Below are positions 26,218 to 35,291 of a DNA stretch of 64,000 nucleotides, in pieces (the first letter of the stretch is position 1; each line of letters opens with the position of its first letter). Origin of the DNA: an uncultured Flavobacteriaceae bacterium (GTDB lineage Bacteria; Bacteroidota; Bacteroidia; Flavobacteriales; Flavobacteriaceae); NCBI GenBank assembly GCA_943788165.1, contig CALSPF010000002.1, positions 696,909 through 760,908 on the forward strand, in the 5' to 3' direction. The position numbers were made by a program, and so were the translations under genes. The notes beneath the pieces are model-generated. The model searched no databases and was not told the DNA's origin. It worked only from the letters and a program-made list of their open reading frames with translations.

Positions 26218-27147
26218 ATGGGTTTTAAGGATGTTAGTGTAGATTTGGTTTATATGTGGGTCGATGGGAATGATCCTGCATGGTTGGCGAAAAAACAACG
26301 ATTTATGGATAAGAAAACCAATATTGCTGGTCGCTTCCAAGACAATCAAGAACTTAAATATTCTTTGCGTTCTGTTGAAAAGCATCTACCATGGATTCGT
26401 AAAATTTTCATTGTTACTGACGGTCAAATACCATCTTTTTTAAATGTAAGCCATCCAAAAATTGAGGTAATTGATCACAGTCAGATTATACCGCAGGAAA
26501 ACTTACCACTCTTTAATTCCATCTCAATAGAATATAATATTTATAAAATCCCTGGTTTATCAGAACATTTTCTTTTGGCCAATGACGATACCTTTGTCAA
26601 TGCTGATTTATCGCCCTCCTTTTTCTTTCAGGACGGAATTCCCGTAATGAGAATGGTTTACAACCCTTTTATGGAGCTTAAGCTTAAGCTCAAAAAGGCC
26701 TTGAAACTCCGTGTTAATACCCACAGACTTGCCATTGAAAATGCTTACAAGCTGTTTAAGGAAAAATTCAATGTCTTTTATCCCATCAGTCAGCATCACA
26801 ATATAGATGCCTATTTAAAAAGTGATTTTAAAGCTGTGGTTGAAGAGGCGTTTAAAGAAGAATTAGCGGCTGTGTTGTCGAATCGTTTTAGGGCTAAAAC
26901 AGATATACAAAGGGTGCTTGTCAATTATTTTGGATTGGTAAATAAACGGGGAATCTTAAAGTATGTCGGTCGCAAAGAATCGGGGCGAATGCGCGTACAT
27001 CGCACAAATTATCAGGAATATATTGCCAAGTACAATCCGCAACTTTTTTGCATTAATGATTCTGAGCATGCTACCGACGCGCACAGAGCACAGGTAGAGC
27101 CTTTCTTAAAAAAGCTATTTCCTTTGAAATCAGCTTTTGAAAAATAG
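26218..27147 (+). CDS. Stealth-family sugar-phosphate transferase 1
   Basis: A 309-residue protein with the conserved regions of Stealth proteins, which transfer hexose-1-phosphate units during capsule or exopolysaccharide assembly. CR1 is VDLVYMWVDGNDPAW (residues 8-22). CR2 includes QELKYSLRSVEKHLPWIRKI, IFIVTDGQIPSFLN and FLLANDDTFV. The tail CINDSEH and FFP-type ending FPLKSAFEK fit CR4. No membrane helix is seen. I choose ATG 26218 over an in-frame TTG at 26212. It is convergent with a paralogue that ends 21 bases away. Substrate cannot be told. Confidence 0.88.
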   Translation: MGFKDVSVDLVYMWVDGNDPAWLAKKQRFMDKKTNIAGRFQDNQELKYSLRSVEKHLPWIRKIFIVTDGQIPSFLNVSHPKIEVIDHSQIIPQENLPLFNSISIEYNIYKIPGLSEHFLLANDDTFVNADLSPSFFFQDGIPVMRMVYNPFMELKLKLKKALKLRVNTHRLAIENAYKLFKEKFNVFYPISQHHNIDAYLKSDFKAVVEEAFKEELAAVLSNRFRAKTDIQRVLVNYFGLVNKRGILKYVGRKESGRMRVHRTNYQEYIAKYNPQLFCINDSEHATDAHRAQVEPFLKKLFPLKSAFEK

Positions 27148-27168
27148 GGTAACGTTTAATGCTTGAAT

Positions 27169-28161
27169 TTAGCGTTCAAAAGAGGATTTATCCGGTAGAA
27201 TTGCTTCAAACGAACTTTTTATATTTTCCATCGTTTGTTGATAGTTTCTAATGTGTACATTGTCATTTAAGCAAACAAGCGAATAGGTCTGTTCCCGAAC
27301 AGCTTTAATTGCCTTTTTTGACTTTATCATTAATGGAAACATCTTAGAGTCCTTGTAGGTGTTATATGGAATAAAGTTTGAACTACAGATTTGCCAAGTC
27401 TTGAATAACTCTGGTGTGTAGTCGTTATTACTGCGAAATCGATGATGTGACATTCCTGTGAGTTCTTCTTCACAATTCTTCCACACATCTTCAAAAGTGC
27501 TTTTTAAGAATGGCTGTGCGTTGTGGGGGGTTCGCAAGGTTATAAACTTGTTGTAATACTTCAGTAAATGATTTAATCTGCCTCTGCTTCCATAGGAAGG
27601 GTCATACCATTTCCAAGCATCTCGCTTAAAGACTTCTTTTTTGTCAAAGTGTTTATTGATCAGTCTGATATTGTTTTTGAGCATTTTTTCGAATTGCGAG
27701 ATACCCGTATTTTTACGAAATGCTGCAATATCTTTCGGAAGCCCATTTTCAAAAAAGCGCGTTGGAGCAATGTGATTGGTGATGTAAAAATCGTCGTTGA
27801 AATACACAAATTGCTCCGATAAATCGGGAATCTTATGCATATAAATCTCAATCAAATTGGAATTAAAAACAGGCAAGAATTCCTCCGGAATATAGTCTTT
27901 ATGACTCACCATATTAATTTTTGGATGGTCAGTGTTGAGCCATTCTGGTTGTTGACCAGAAGTCACAAAGTGAATTTTTCTAACCCAGGGTGCAAATGTG
28001 TCTACACCACGAAACCAGTATTTTAAAAAACCATAGTCTCGAAAACGAGCTTCAGATAGTTCGTTTACGGAATTATCAATTTTATCCGAATAGGTATAAA
28101 ATTCCTCTTTCCATTTTGGGTCATCCATGTCTACCCATGTTATGACGAAATCTATTTCCAT
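27169..28161 (-). CDS. Stealth-family sugar-phosphate transferase 2
   Basis: A 330-residue paralogue of the preceding gene on the opposite strand. CR1 is IDFVITWVDMDDPKW (residues 3-17), with FVTSGQQPEWLN, NSNLIEIYMHKIPDLSEQF and VYFNDDFYI in CR2, and CLNDNVHI plus ILPDKSSFER at the end. It has FVITWVD where Stealth 1 has LVYMWVD, and the two are clearly diverged. The start is ATG 28161 rather than the in-frame TTG at 28167. A TATTTTTG box lies about 22 bases upstream. Role inferred as for Stealth 1. Confidence 0.88.
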   Translation of the reverse strand: MEIDFVITWVDMDDPKWKEEFYTYSDKIDNSVNELSEARFRDYGFLKYWFRGVDTFAPWVRKIHFVTSGQQPEWLNTDHPKINMVSHKDYIPEEFLPVFNSNLIEIYMHKIPDLSEQFVYFNDDFYITNHIAPTRFFENGLPKDIAAFRKNTGISQFEKMLKNNIRLINKHFDKKEVFKRDAWKWYDPSYGSRGRLNHLLKYYNKFITLRTPHNAQPFLKSTFEDVWKNCEEELTGMSHHRFRSNNDYTPELFKTWQICSSNFIPYNTYKDSKMFPLMIKSKKAIKAVREQTYSLVCLNDNVHIRNYQQTMENIKSSFEAILPDKSSFER

Positions 28162-28183
28162 GCGCAAACATTTTTATTTGGTT

Positions 28184-28191
28184 CAAAAATA
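28184..28191 (-). promoter_or_regulatory. -7 element of the Stealth 2 gene
   Basis: Minus-strand TATTTTTG fits TAnnTTTG and would give a leader of about 16 bases before ATG 28161. A -33 element is not evident. Confidence 0.4.
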
Positions 28192-28444
28192 GTTAAAACT
28201 ATGCATTTTCGTGCATTTCGCTTCAGCATCTAAAATCATTGCAACTGTTTTATCTCATAACGCTGCTAAATGTTCAGGTCAATTATGGAATTGTAGTCTC
28301 GAAATTTGATGATTTTCATAAAATTGGCTACAATCAGTTTTGAATTGAGGTTTTTTCTAGGTCTCTTGTTGAATTGCTGTACTCATTATGTTTTCTTTTC
28401 AAAATACTTTATCCTATGGTAGTTCAAAAGCAATTCTCTTTTTT

Positions 28445-28452
28445 TAACTTTG
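28445..28452 (+). promoter_or_regulatory. -7 element of the sugar aminotransferase gene
   Basis: TAACTTTG matches TAnnTTTG and ends 12 bases before ATG 28465, so the mRNA leader would be only a few bases long. TTC 19 bases upstream is an imperfect -33. Confidence 0.5.
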
Positions 28453-28464
28453 AAAAAAAAATTA

Positions 28465-29595
28465 ATGGAACCTATTCGAATGGTAGACCTTAAAGGTCAA
28501 TACGCGTTCATTGAGCCAGAGGTAAAGAAAGCATTGGACGAAGTTTTGAACCAAACCTCTTTTATCAATGGACCAGCAGTAAAGGATTTTCAGGCAGATT
28601 TGGAAAAATACCTAGACGTAAAGCATGTTATTCCTTGTGCAAATGGGACCGATGCCCTTCAAATTGCATTAATGGGACTAAAGTTACAACCGGGTGATGA
28701 GGTAATTACTGCTGACTTTACTTTTGCAGCTACTGTTGAGGTAATCTCACTCCTACAACTTGTTCCTGTCTTGGTTGATGTTGACCCCAAGAGTTTTAAT
28801 ATTGATCCAGCTGCAGTTGAAGCAGCCATTACTTCAAAAACCAAAGCAATCATTCCAGTTCATCTGTTCGGGCAAGCTGCCGATATGGATGCAATAAATG
28901 CGATTGCCGAGAAGCATCAGCTTTTTGTTATTGAAGATAATGCCCAGGGGATTGGGTCTACCTATACCCATGCCAATGGGAAAACAGCTAAAACAGGGAC
29001 CCTAGGTCATGTGGCGGCTACTTCTTTTTTTCCTTCAAAAAACTTAGGTGCTTATGGTGATGGAGGGGCAATATTTACCAACGATGATGAGCTGGCCCAT
29101 TTTATTCGCGGAATTGTGAATCATGGAATGTACGAACGCTATTACCACGACGTAGTTGGGGTGAATTCTCGTTTGGATTCTATGCAAGCTGCCGTTTTGA
29201 AAATCAAATTAAATTACCTCGATTTTTATAATGAAAGAAGAAAAGAAGCCGCAATTCGCTATACTTCTTTGTTGAAAGATCATCCAAATATCATTACGCC
29301 ACATCGCGATGCAGATTGCTCTACTCATGTGTTTCACCAATATACCCTTAGAATTATCAATCACGATCGAGATGGTTTGGTGATGTTTCTAAATGAAAAC
29401 GAAATTCCTTGTGGTGTTTATTACCCGGTTCCTTTACACCGACAAAAGGCTTATGCAGATCCACAGGTGGATGAAAGTTGTTTTCCTGTAACCAATCAGT
29501 TGGTCAAAGAAGTGATTTCCCTTCCCATGCACTCTGAACTAAGTGTTGAACAGGTGGTTTTTATTTGCAATAAAGTGCTGGAATACTTGGGCTAA
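28465..29595 (+). CDS. DegT/DnrJ/EryC1/StrS-family sugar aminotransferase
   Basis: A 376-residue PLP enzyme of the nucleotide-sugar aminotransferase family that makes amino sugars for surface polysaccharides. GTDALQIAL (phosphate binding, about residue 61), VFVIEDNAQGIGS-like FVIEDNAQGIGS (about 154) and the Schiff-base Lys192 in SFFPSKNLGAYGDGG are in place. The start is ATG 28465, since the in-frame TTG at 28450 lies inside the -7 box. Together with the two Stealth genes it suggests a surface-glycan theme, although no glycosyltransferase is adjacent. It shares CTAA with the convergent hydrolase gene at the stops. Confidence 0.92.
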   Translation: MEPIRMVDLKGQYAFIEPEVKKALDEVLNQTSFINGPAVKDFQADLEKYLDVKHVIPCANGTDALQIALMGLKLQPGDEVITADFTFAATVEVISLLQLVPVLVDVDPKSFNIDPAAVEAAITSKTKAIIPVHLFGQAADMDAINAIAEKHQLFVIEDNAQGIGSTYTHANGKTAKTGTLGHVAATSFFPSKNLGAYGDGGAIFTNDDELAHFIRGIVNHGMYERYYHDVVGVNSRLDSMQAAVLKIKLNYLDFYNERRKEAAIRYTSLLKDHPNIITPHRDADCSTHVFHQYTLRIINHDRDGLVMFLNENEIPCGVYYPVPLHRQKAYADPQVDESCFPVTNQLVKEVISLPMHSELSVEQVVFICNKVLEYLG

Positions 29596-30437
29596 TTTAC
29601 CAAGAAATGAATCGCTTTATCGAGCACTTCTGGCACCCGAAGAATTTTGTAGTGCCCAGTACCCTCAATCTCAATTAGTTCAGCAGCGGGCCATTTATCG
29701 GCTACTTCTCTCGATTTCTCAAAGGGAAGCACTCTGTCGTTTTTATCATGAAGAATCAATGCTTTTTGAATACTTGCTCTTTGCGCATAATCTTCTACAT
29801 TGACCTCGTCTACCTTTATGTCGTTGGCAGCTTCTATTTTTTTAATCAAACGGTCTACAACAGTGTTGGGTAAGCCAATTTGAGCCGTAATTTCCTCCAA
29901 GCGCTCTCTGAACTTATTGGGAACGGTGAAACCAACATAACGGTCAATTTTTAATTCGGGATGTGTTCCCAAAGCAATGAGCGATGCTACACTGCCAAAA
30001 GAATGACTCACAACTTGAGTAATGTCGAATTTCCGAATCAAAATTTCGACCAAATTGGTGAACTCAAATGAACTCGTTTCTCCCTTACTGCTGGCTCCAT
30101 GTGAAGGCCCATCAAAGGCATGAACACAGTAATTATTTTCAATCAAGCGCGGGATTAAATCGGCAAAATTTCCCGCATGTCCTTCCCATCCGTGTACAAG
30201 TAGGATGTGTTTGGGTCCTGTTCCCCATTGGTACAACTGAATATCAAAGTGTAGATAGAGAAAACGTTCCTTCTGCGCATTTTCAAGTTGTATAATTTCA
30301 TGTGGTCGCATCTTGTGTTGCATTGGTGTGGTTAGAAATGCAAATGCTTTACTAACAAAAAAGTTAGGAAAGAGCGAGGCGAGTAGCCAGCGAATTTTTT
30401 TCTTCAAAATTGTTCTTAAAAAATTAGTTGCAAACAT
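29592..30437 (-). CDS. Alpha/beta hydrolase
   Basis: A 281-residue alpha/beta-hydrolase. LLVHGWEGHAGNF supplies the oxyanion region (about residue 80), SHSFGSVASLIA the nucleophile elbow with Ser in a G/S-x-S-x-G variant (about 144), DKNDRVLP the acid (about 234) and GTGHYKILR the His (about 260). The N-terminus has a hydrophobic, basic segment (about residues 5-35) that may attach it to the membrane. The substrate is unknown. It is divergent from the amidohydrolase gene. Confidence 0.82.
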   Translation of the reverse strand: MFATNFLRTILKKKIRWLLASLFPNFFVSKAFAFLTTPMQHKMRPHEIIQLENAQKERFLYLHFDIQLYQWGTGPKHILLVHGWEGHAGNFADLIPRLIENNYCVHAFDGPSHGASSKGETSSFEFTNLVEILIRKFDITQVVSHSFGSVASLIALGTHPELKIDRYVGFTVPNKFRERLEEITAQIGLPNTVVDRLIKKIEAANDIKVDEVNVEDYAQRASIQKALILHDKNDRVLPFEKSREVADKWPAAELIEIEGTGHYKILRVPEVLDKAIHFLVN

Positions 30438-30476
30438 ACATTAGAAAATGGTTATCTTCAACCTAAAATAAATAAC

Positions 30477-31751
30477 ATGAAAAAATCAGCAATACTCTTT
30501 GCCGTTCTTTTTAGTCTTTCACTGTCGGCCCAAACGACCTATATTCACTGCGGACAGCTGTTTGACAGTGCTTCTGGAAAGATAAAGAAAGAACTGACCT
30601 TAATTGTGGAAGGAAATAAAATAAAAGAAGTCGTAAAAGGTTATGCAGCCCCAATTGACGGAGCAACAGCGATCGATTTAAAAAGTAAAACCGTTTACCC
30701 TGGTTTTATCGATATGCACGTTCATATTGAAAGTGAGAGTAATCCTGCTAAATACCTTGATAAATATCGTCTAAACGAGGCTGATATAGCCTATGATGCT
30801 GCTCTTTTTGCGAAAAGAACACTTATGGCCGGCTTCACAACCGTTCGTGATTTAGGCGGTTCTGGTGTAAACATAGCCCTTCGAAATGCAATTGCAAAAG
30901 GGAAAGTAGTAGGCCCAAGAATATTTACCGCAGGAAAAATCCTATCTTCTACAGGGGGACATGGAGATCCTACCAATGGGAACAAGTCGAGCATTCAGGG
31001 TGATCCGGGTCCAAAAGAAGGTGTGGTAAACTCTACTGCTGATGCACGTAAAGCTGTGCGTCAACGCTATAAAAATGGGGCAGATTGGATCAAGATAACC
31101 GCCACTGGAGGTGTGTTGAGTGTTGCTAAAAGTGGAGAGAATCCACAGTTTACGATCGAAGAAATCACCGCAATTACATCTACGGCCAAAGACTACGGAA
31201 TGCAAGTTGCTGCCCATGCCCACGGAGATGAAGGAATGTATAGAGCGGTAGAGAATGGCGTAAAAACCATTGAGCATGGGACATTGATTTCAAAGCGAAC
31301 CATGCAATTAATGAAGGAGAAAAACGCATATTTAGTTCCGACAATTAGTGCGGGGAAATTTGTAGCTGAGAAAGCTAAAATTCCAGGTTATTTCCCTCCA
31401 GTTATTGTACCAAAAGCCATTAAGATTGGTGCCCAAATACAACAAACATTTGCCAATGCCTATGCCATGGGAGTTCCAATTGCTTTTGGGACAGATTCTG
31501 GTGTTTCATACCATGGAGACAATGCTAAGGAATTCGGATTTATGGTTGAAGTTGGAATGCCTGCGAGTGAAGCAATTCAAGCGGCCACCATTGTCAATGC
31601 AAAAGTATTGGAACGCGAAAGTGAACTAGGGCAAATTGCACCGGGATTCTTCGCTGATTTAGTTGCCTCAGATGCAAATGCCCTAGAGGATATAACCACT
31701 CTTGAAAACATCACCTTTGTGATGAAAAATGGTCAAGTAATTAAGCAATAA
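30477..31751 (+). CDS. Secreted amidohydrolase (imidazolonepropionase-like)
   Basis: A 424-residue metal-dependent amidohydrolase with a signal peptide (about residues 1-19, ending SLSAQ). His81 and His83 lie in GFIDMHVHIES. Further ligands are expected in WIKITATGG, VAAHAHGDEG and FGTDSGVSYHG. The N- and C-terminal beta segments (ID..SKTVYPG, GFFADLVASD) form the usual composite domain. Such secreted members often act as dipeptidases or on cyclic amides. The true substrate is not known. It stands alone and convergent with fabD. Confidence 0.9.
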   Translation: MKKSAILFAVLFSLSLSAQTTYIHCGQLFDSASGKIKKELTLIVEGNKIKEVVKGYAAPIDGATAIDLKSKTVYPGFIDMHVHIESESNPAKYLDKYRLNEADIAYDAALFAKRTLMAGFTTVRDLGGSGVNIALRNAIAKGKVVGPRIFTAGKILSSTGGHGDPTNGNKSSIQGDPGPKEGVVNSTADARKAVRQRYKNGADWIKITATGGVLSVAKSGENPQFTIEEITAITSTAKDYGMQVAAHAHGDEGMYRAVENGVKTIEHGTLISKRTMQLMKEKNAYLVPTISAGKFVAEKAKIPGYFPPVIVPKAIKIGAQIQQTFANAYAMGVPIAFGTDSGVSYHGDNAKEFGFMVEVGMPASEAIQAATIVNAKVLERESELGQIAPGFFADLVASDANALEDITTLENITFVMKNGQVIKQ

Positions 31752-31760
31752 AAGTTAGAG

Positions 31761-32645
31761 TTAATCGATCGTTCCTGAAGCTGTTTCTGCTGAGCGATCG
31801 ATTTTTTTTACTAATCCTTGTAGTACTTTCCCTGGGCCAACTTCTGTAAAGAGTGTGCTGCCGTCCGCCAATAGTTGTTGTACTGTTTGTGTCCATTTTA
31901 CAGGAGCAGTCAATTGTGCGATGAGGTTTTTATTAATTTCGCTTGTATCTACAACTCCTTTTGCTACTACGTTTTGATATACAGGGCAAATGGGTGAAAC
32001 GATAGTTGTCGCCTCTATTGCAGCGGCTAATTTTGTTTTAGCAGATTCCATTAAGGGGGAGTGAAAAGCTCCGCCAACAGGAAGCGGAAGAGCGCGTTTA
32101 GCACCGGCTTCTTTCATTGCTTCACAGGCTAGTGCAATAGCGTTTTTCTCTCCAGAAATAACCAATTGACCAGAACAATTGTAATTCGCAGCAACAACAA
32201 TTCCTGGAGTTTCTTCGCAAATTGTTTCAATAATACTGTCTTCTAGTCCAAGAACAGCGGCCATGGTTCCGGGAATTTCGTCGCAAGCGGCTTGCATGGC
32301 CAGTGCACGCTGATGTACCAATTTCAAACCATCTTCAAAGCTCAACGCTTTTGCCGCCACTAAAGCGGAAAATTCACCCAAAGAATGTCCAGCAACTGCA
32401 TTGGGTTGAAATTTATCGCCCATTACAGAACTCAAAATAACGGAGTGTAAGAAAATGGCGGGTTGGGTTACCTGTGTTTGTTTGAGCGCTTCAGCATCTT
32501 CACCAAACATGATGTCAGTAATCGAAAAGCCTAGTATTTCATTGGCTCGATGAAACAATTCTTTTGCTTCAGATGAAGCTTCGTATAGGTCTTTGCCCAT
32601 GCCAGGGAATTGTGCGCCTTGTCCAGGAAATAGAAATGCGTGCAT
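31761..32645 (-). CDS. fabD: Malonyl-CoA:ACP transacylase
   Basis: This 294-residue cytoplasmic enzyme loads malonate onto acyl carrier protein for fatty acid synthesis. FPGQGAQFPGMG is at residues 6-17, the nucleophile Ser88 lies in AGHSLGEFSAL, and the partner His is in GGAFHSPLM (about residue 197). Length is normal (about 300). It is 6 bases downstream of folA on the same strand, an uncommon but plausible pairing. No other fab gene is in the window. Confidence 0.95.
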   Translation of the reverse strand: MHAFLFPGQGAQFPGMGKDLYEASSEAKELFHRANEILGFSITDIMFGEDAEALKQTQVTQPAIFLHSVILSSVMGDKFQPNAVAGHSLGEFSALVAAKALSFEDGLKLVHQRALAMQAACDEIPGTMAAVLGLEDSIIETICEETPGIVVAANYNCSGQLVISGEKNAIALACEAMKEAGAKRALPLPVGGAFHSPLMESAKTKLAAAIEATTIVSPICPVYQNVVAKGVVDTSEINKNLIAQLTAPVKWTQTVQQLLADGSTLFTEVGPGKVLQGLVKKIDRSAETASGTID

Positions 32646-32651
32646 GTTTTG

Positions 32652-33149
32652 TTATTTTTTTTCGTAGGTTAAATATGAGTAGTTGTAGGGCTGGTCTCCA
32701 TTAGCCAAAATGTCTTCTTGATTAACAATTGCCCACTTTGATGTGTCGATCGAGGGAAAAAATACATCGGCATCAAAATCATGATGAACACGAGTCAGTT
32801 CAATTCGATCACATGTTTCCATGAATAAGCGATAAATTTCTCCGCCACCAATAATGAAAGGTTGTGCGTCTTCTTCGACGAGAGCCAATGCTTCTTCAAC
32901 CGTATTTACAACCAAAGCTCCTTCGGGTTGGTAGTCCTTTTTTTTGGTTAAAATTATATTGGTGCGATTGGGCAATGCCTTGGGCATGGATTCGAAAGTT
33001 TTTCGCCCCATGATAATTGCATGACCAGAAGTTAGCCGTTTAAAGCGTTTTAAATCCTCAGAAATATGCCATATTAGGTCGTTATCTTTTCCTAAAGCAT
33101 TGTTTTTTGCTGCAGCGGCAATCATTGTAAGTGTTTGTTGTGCAGGCAT
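32652..33149 (-). CDS. folA: Dihydrofolate reductase
   Basis: A 165-residue dihydrofolate reductase: IAAAAKNNALGKDNDLIWH at the N-terminus (with the substrate-binding acid at the Asp of NDLIWH), MGRKTFESMP, IILTKK and FIIGGGEIYRLF. It regenerates tetrahydrofolate after thymidylate synthase, whose gene lies nearby at 34375. I choose ATG 33149. An in-frame TTG at 33230 would add 27 low-complexity residues (KHKNNN/EEE-rich), although a -7 box at 33257-33264 leaves that start possible. Confidence 0.93.
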   Translation of the reverse strand: MPAQQTLTMIAAAAKNNALGKDNDLIWHISEDLKRFKRLTSGHAIIMGRKTFESMPKALPNRTNIILTKKKDYQPEGALVVNTVEEALALVEEDAQPFIIGGGEIYRLFMETCDRIELTRVHHDFDADVFFPSIDTSKWAIVNQEDILANGDQPYNYSYLTYEKK

Positions 33150-33256
33150 AGCGGTTGTTTTGTGTTTGCCTTCTTCCTCGTTGTCGAGTAAAAGGTTGTT
33201 GTTCTTGTGTCTAATTTCTTGAGCTGTCAAGGTAGTTTGAATAGTGTTTATTCGAA

Positions 33257-33264
33257 CAAAAATA
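33257..33264 (-). promoter_or_regulatory. Candidate -7 element of folA-fabD
   Basis: Minus-strand TATTTTTG matches TAnnTTTG. With the ATG at 33149 the leader would be about 100 bases; with the TTG at 33230 about 20. No clear -33 TTG. Confidence 0.4.
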
Positions 33265-33343
33265 AGCCATATTATTGGATAGAAAACACTTTTTTTAAAA
33301 AGTTCATTTTGATAAAAACCCGTACATTTATATAAAACATCTC

Positions 33344-34378
33344 ATGCGTTCACAATTCCCAATTCTAGATTCCTGTGTTTATTTAAATACCGCTTACACT
33401 GGACCACTTTCGTCACGCCTACTGGAATGGAGATCAGAAGATGATGTTTATTTCTTAACCCTTGGCGATCAGTATAAAACCAAATTGGAGAAACAGTATT
33501 ATGGTGAGGCAAGAAATGCATTGGCGCGCTTTGTGAATAGTGCCGAGGAAACTACGTTTATCACCGCTAATTTCTCTTCAGCTTTTCAGAATTTTATTGT
33601 TCAACTGCCCCAATCATCTTATTTTTTGGTGGTAGAAGACGAGTATCCTTCTTTAACGGGTCTTATTGCAAATCACGGTTTTTCTTCGAATGAAATTCCT
33701 ATGACTAGCCAAATTGAACAAGCAATATGGGACGAGTTGCATCAGAACAAATACAGTGTTTTAACATTAAGCGCAGTTCAATACACCTCAGGAATCCTTA
33801 TAGATATTGATTGGTTGTCAAGAATCAAAGCTACTTTTCCTGATCTTCTTATTTTGGTGGACGGAACACAATTTGTTGGGGCACACCTTTTTGACTTTGC
33901 TGCTGGTCCAATTGATGCCATTTTTGGGAGTTCTTATAAATGGCTAATGGCTGGTTATGGTACTGGTTTTGCTGTGGTGAAAAAACAACTTTTAGAACAG
34001 CTGCATATTCCCATTTCTCAGCTAGACAAGGCCTATGATAGAGGGCAGTTATCTGTAAAAGCTCTTGGTAGCTTGGCATATGCATTAAATGCTTTGCTCG
34101 ATGAAGATTTCTCTTCTCTTATTGAATGGAAAGAAGAAATAACGATGTATCTAAAAGTGGGGTTATTGAAAAGAAATTTGCTGGATGATACTATTGTGCA
34201 GCGAGAAAAGCATTCTTCTATCTTCAATATTCTAATAGATGAAAAAAGTTACGAATCATTGTTGGAGAATAATGTACGTTGCATTTGGCGTGGAAAAGGA
34301 GTGCGTATTGCCCTACATCATTACAACACAAAAGAAGATGTTGATCAGTTCTTTTCTTACCTAGACAGAATGTCTTAA
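33344..34378 (+). CDS. Class V aminotransferase-like PLP enzyme
   Basis: A 344-residue fold-type I PLP protein of the class V (cysteine desulfurase/kynureninase-like) group. [13 protein letters not shown] is the usual N-terminal element, [13 protein letters not shown] the cofactor-facing strand, [10 protein letters not shown] carries the PLP-ring Asp, and the Schiff-base Lys199 is in [16 protein letters not shown]. No Cys loop like that of a cysteine desulfurase is seen. The substrate is not identified. It is convergent with thyA and shares TTAA at the stops. Confidence 0.85.
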   Translation: MRSQFPILDSCVYLNTAYTGPLSSRLLEWRSEDDVYFLTLGDQYKTKLEKQYYGEARNALARFVNSAEETTFITANFSSAFQNFIVQLPQSSYFLVVEDEYPSLTGLIANHGFSSNEIPMTSQIEQAIWDELHQNKYSVLTLSAVQYTSGILIDIDWLSRIKATFPDLLILVDGTQFVGAHLFDFAAGPIDAIFGSSYKWLMAGYGTGFAVVKKQLLEQLHIPISQLDKAYDRGQLSVKALGSLAYALNALLDEDFSSLIEWKEEITMYLKVGLLKRNLLDDTIVQREKHSSIFNILIDEKSYESLLENNVRCIWRGKGVRIALHHYNTKEDVDQFFSYLDRMS

Positions 34379-35199
34379 ATAGCTACAGCTCCTTTGATTA
34401 ACGGATGTGGATCGTAATTGATTAATTCGAAATCATCATAGGTAAAGGCAAAGATATCTTTAACAGCCGGATTTATTTTCATAGTAGGTAAATCCTTTGG
34501 CGCTCTGCTCAACTGTAAGTCAATTTGCTCTTTGTGATTGGAATAAATGTGTGCATCCCCAAAGGTATGTACAAAATCTCCTGGCAATAAATCACATACC
34601 TGTGCCATCATCATGGTCAGTAGAGCATAAGAGCCAATGTTGAATGGGACGCCCAAAAAGACATCTGCACTTCGCTGGTACAATTGACAAGAGAGTTTTC
34701 CCTCGGCTACATAAAACTGAAAAAATGCATGGCAGGGGGGAAGAGCCGCTTTGTTGTTGGCAACGTTTTCTGCAAAGCTTTTGGAGGTGTCCGGGAGAAC
34801 ACTTGGGTTCCATGCTGAAACAAGCATGCGACGACTGTCTGGGCTTGTTTTTAAAGTGTGAATAATGTCTTTGATTTGATCAATTTCTTCACTATTCCAG
34901 TTGCGCCATTGGTGACCATATACAGGACCTAAATTACCGTCCTCATCTGCCCATTCATTCCAAATTCGCACACCGTTTTCTTGTAAATAAGCAATGTTTG
35001 TTTCGCCCTTTAAAAACCACAACAATTCATGAATGATAGATTTTAAATGCAGTTTTTTGGTGGTTACCATCGGGAAACCTTTGGAGAGGTCAAACCTCAT
35101 TTGATACCCAAAAACACTTTGTGTTCCTGTGCCTGTGCGATCGGTTTTGGTAACGCCGTGGGCTTTTATGTGTCGAATTAAATCTAGGTATTGTTGCAT
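34375..35199 (-). CDS. thyA: Thymidylate synthase
   Basis: A 274-residue thymidylate synthase that methylates dUMP with methylene-tetrahydrofolate. Catalytic Cys156 lies in [45 protein letters not shown] and [12 protein letters not shown] are diagnostic, and length is close to the usual 264. It complements folA, about 1.2 kb away on the same strand. A TATTTTTG box lies about 17 bases before the ATG. Confidence 0.97.
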   Translation of the reverse strand: MQQYLDLIRHIKAHGVTKTDRTGTGTQSVFGYQMRFDLSKGFPMVTTKKLHLKSIIHELLWFLKGETNIAYLQENGVRIWNEWADEDGNLGPVYGHQWRNWNSEEIDQIKDIIHTLKTSPDSRRMLVSAWNPSVLPDTSKSFAENVANNKAALPPCHAFFQFYVAEGKLSCQLYQRSADVFLGVPFNIGSYALLTMMMAQVCDLLPGDFVHTFGDAHIYSNHKEQIDLQLSRAPKDLPTMKINPAVKDIFAFTYDDFELINYDPHPLIKGAVAI

Positions 35200-35215
35200 G
35201 GCAATAAGCTTTGCT

Positions 35216-35223
35216 CAAAAATA
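35216..35223 (-). promoter_or_regulatory. -7 element of thyA
   Basis: Minus-strand TATTTTTG matches TAnnTTTG and would start transcription about 10 bases before the thyA ATG. The nearest TTG upstream is 25 bases away, a little too far. Confidence 0.4.
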
Positions 35224-35291
35224 ATTACTTCCTTGTATTGTTTTTGTGCAAGAGATAAATAGTTATCCAATACTATGGTTAATAAACTTGT

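Noticed and set aside
28168..28444. Possible hidden gene between Stealth 2 and the sugar aminotransferase
   Set aside because: The gap is AT-rich with frequent stops in all frames and no RNA fold that I could recognise; it appears to hold promoters only.
26206..28470. Alternative TTG starts for both Stealth genes and the sugar aminotransferase
   Set aside because: ATG codons 6-15 bases downstream fit the family N-termini; the aminotransferase TTG lies within its own -7 box.
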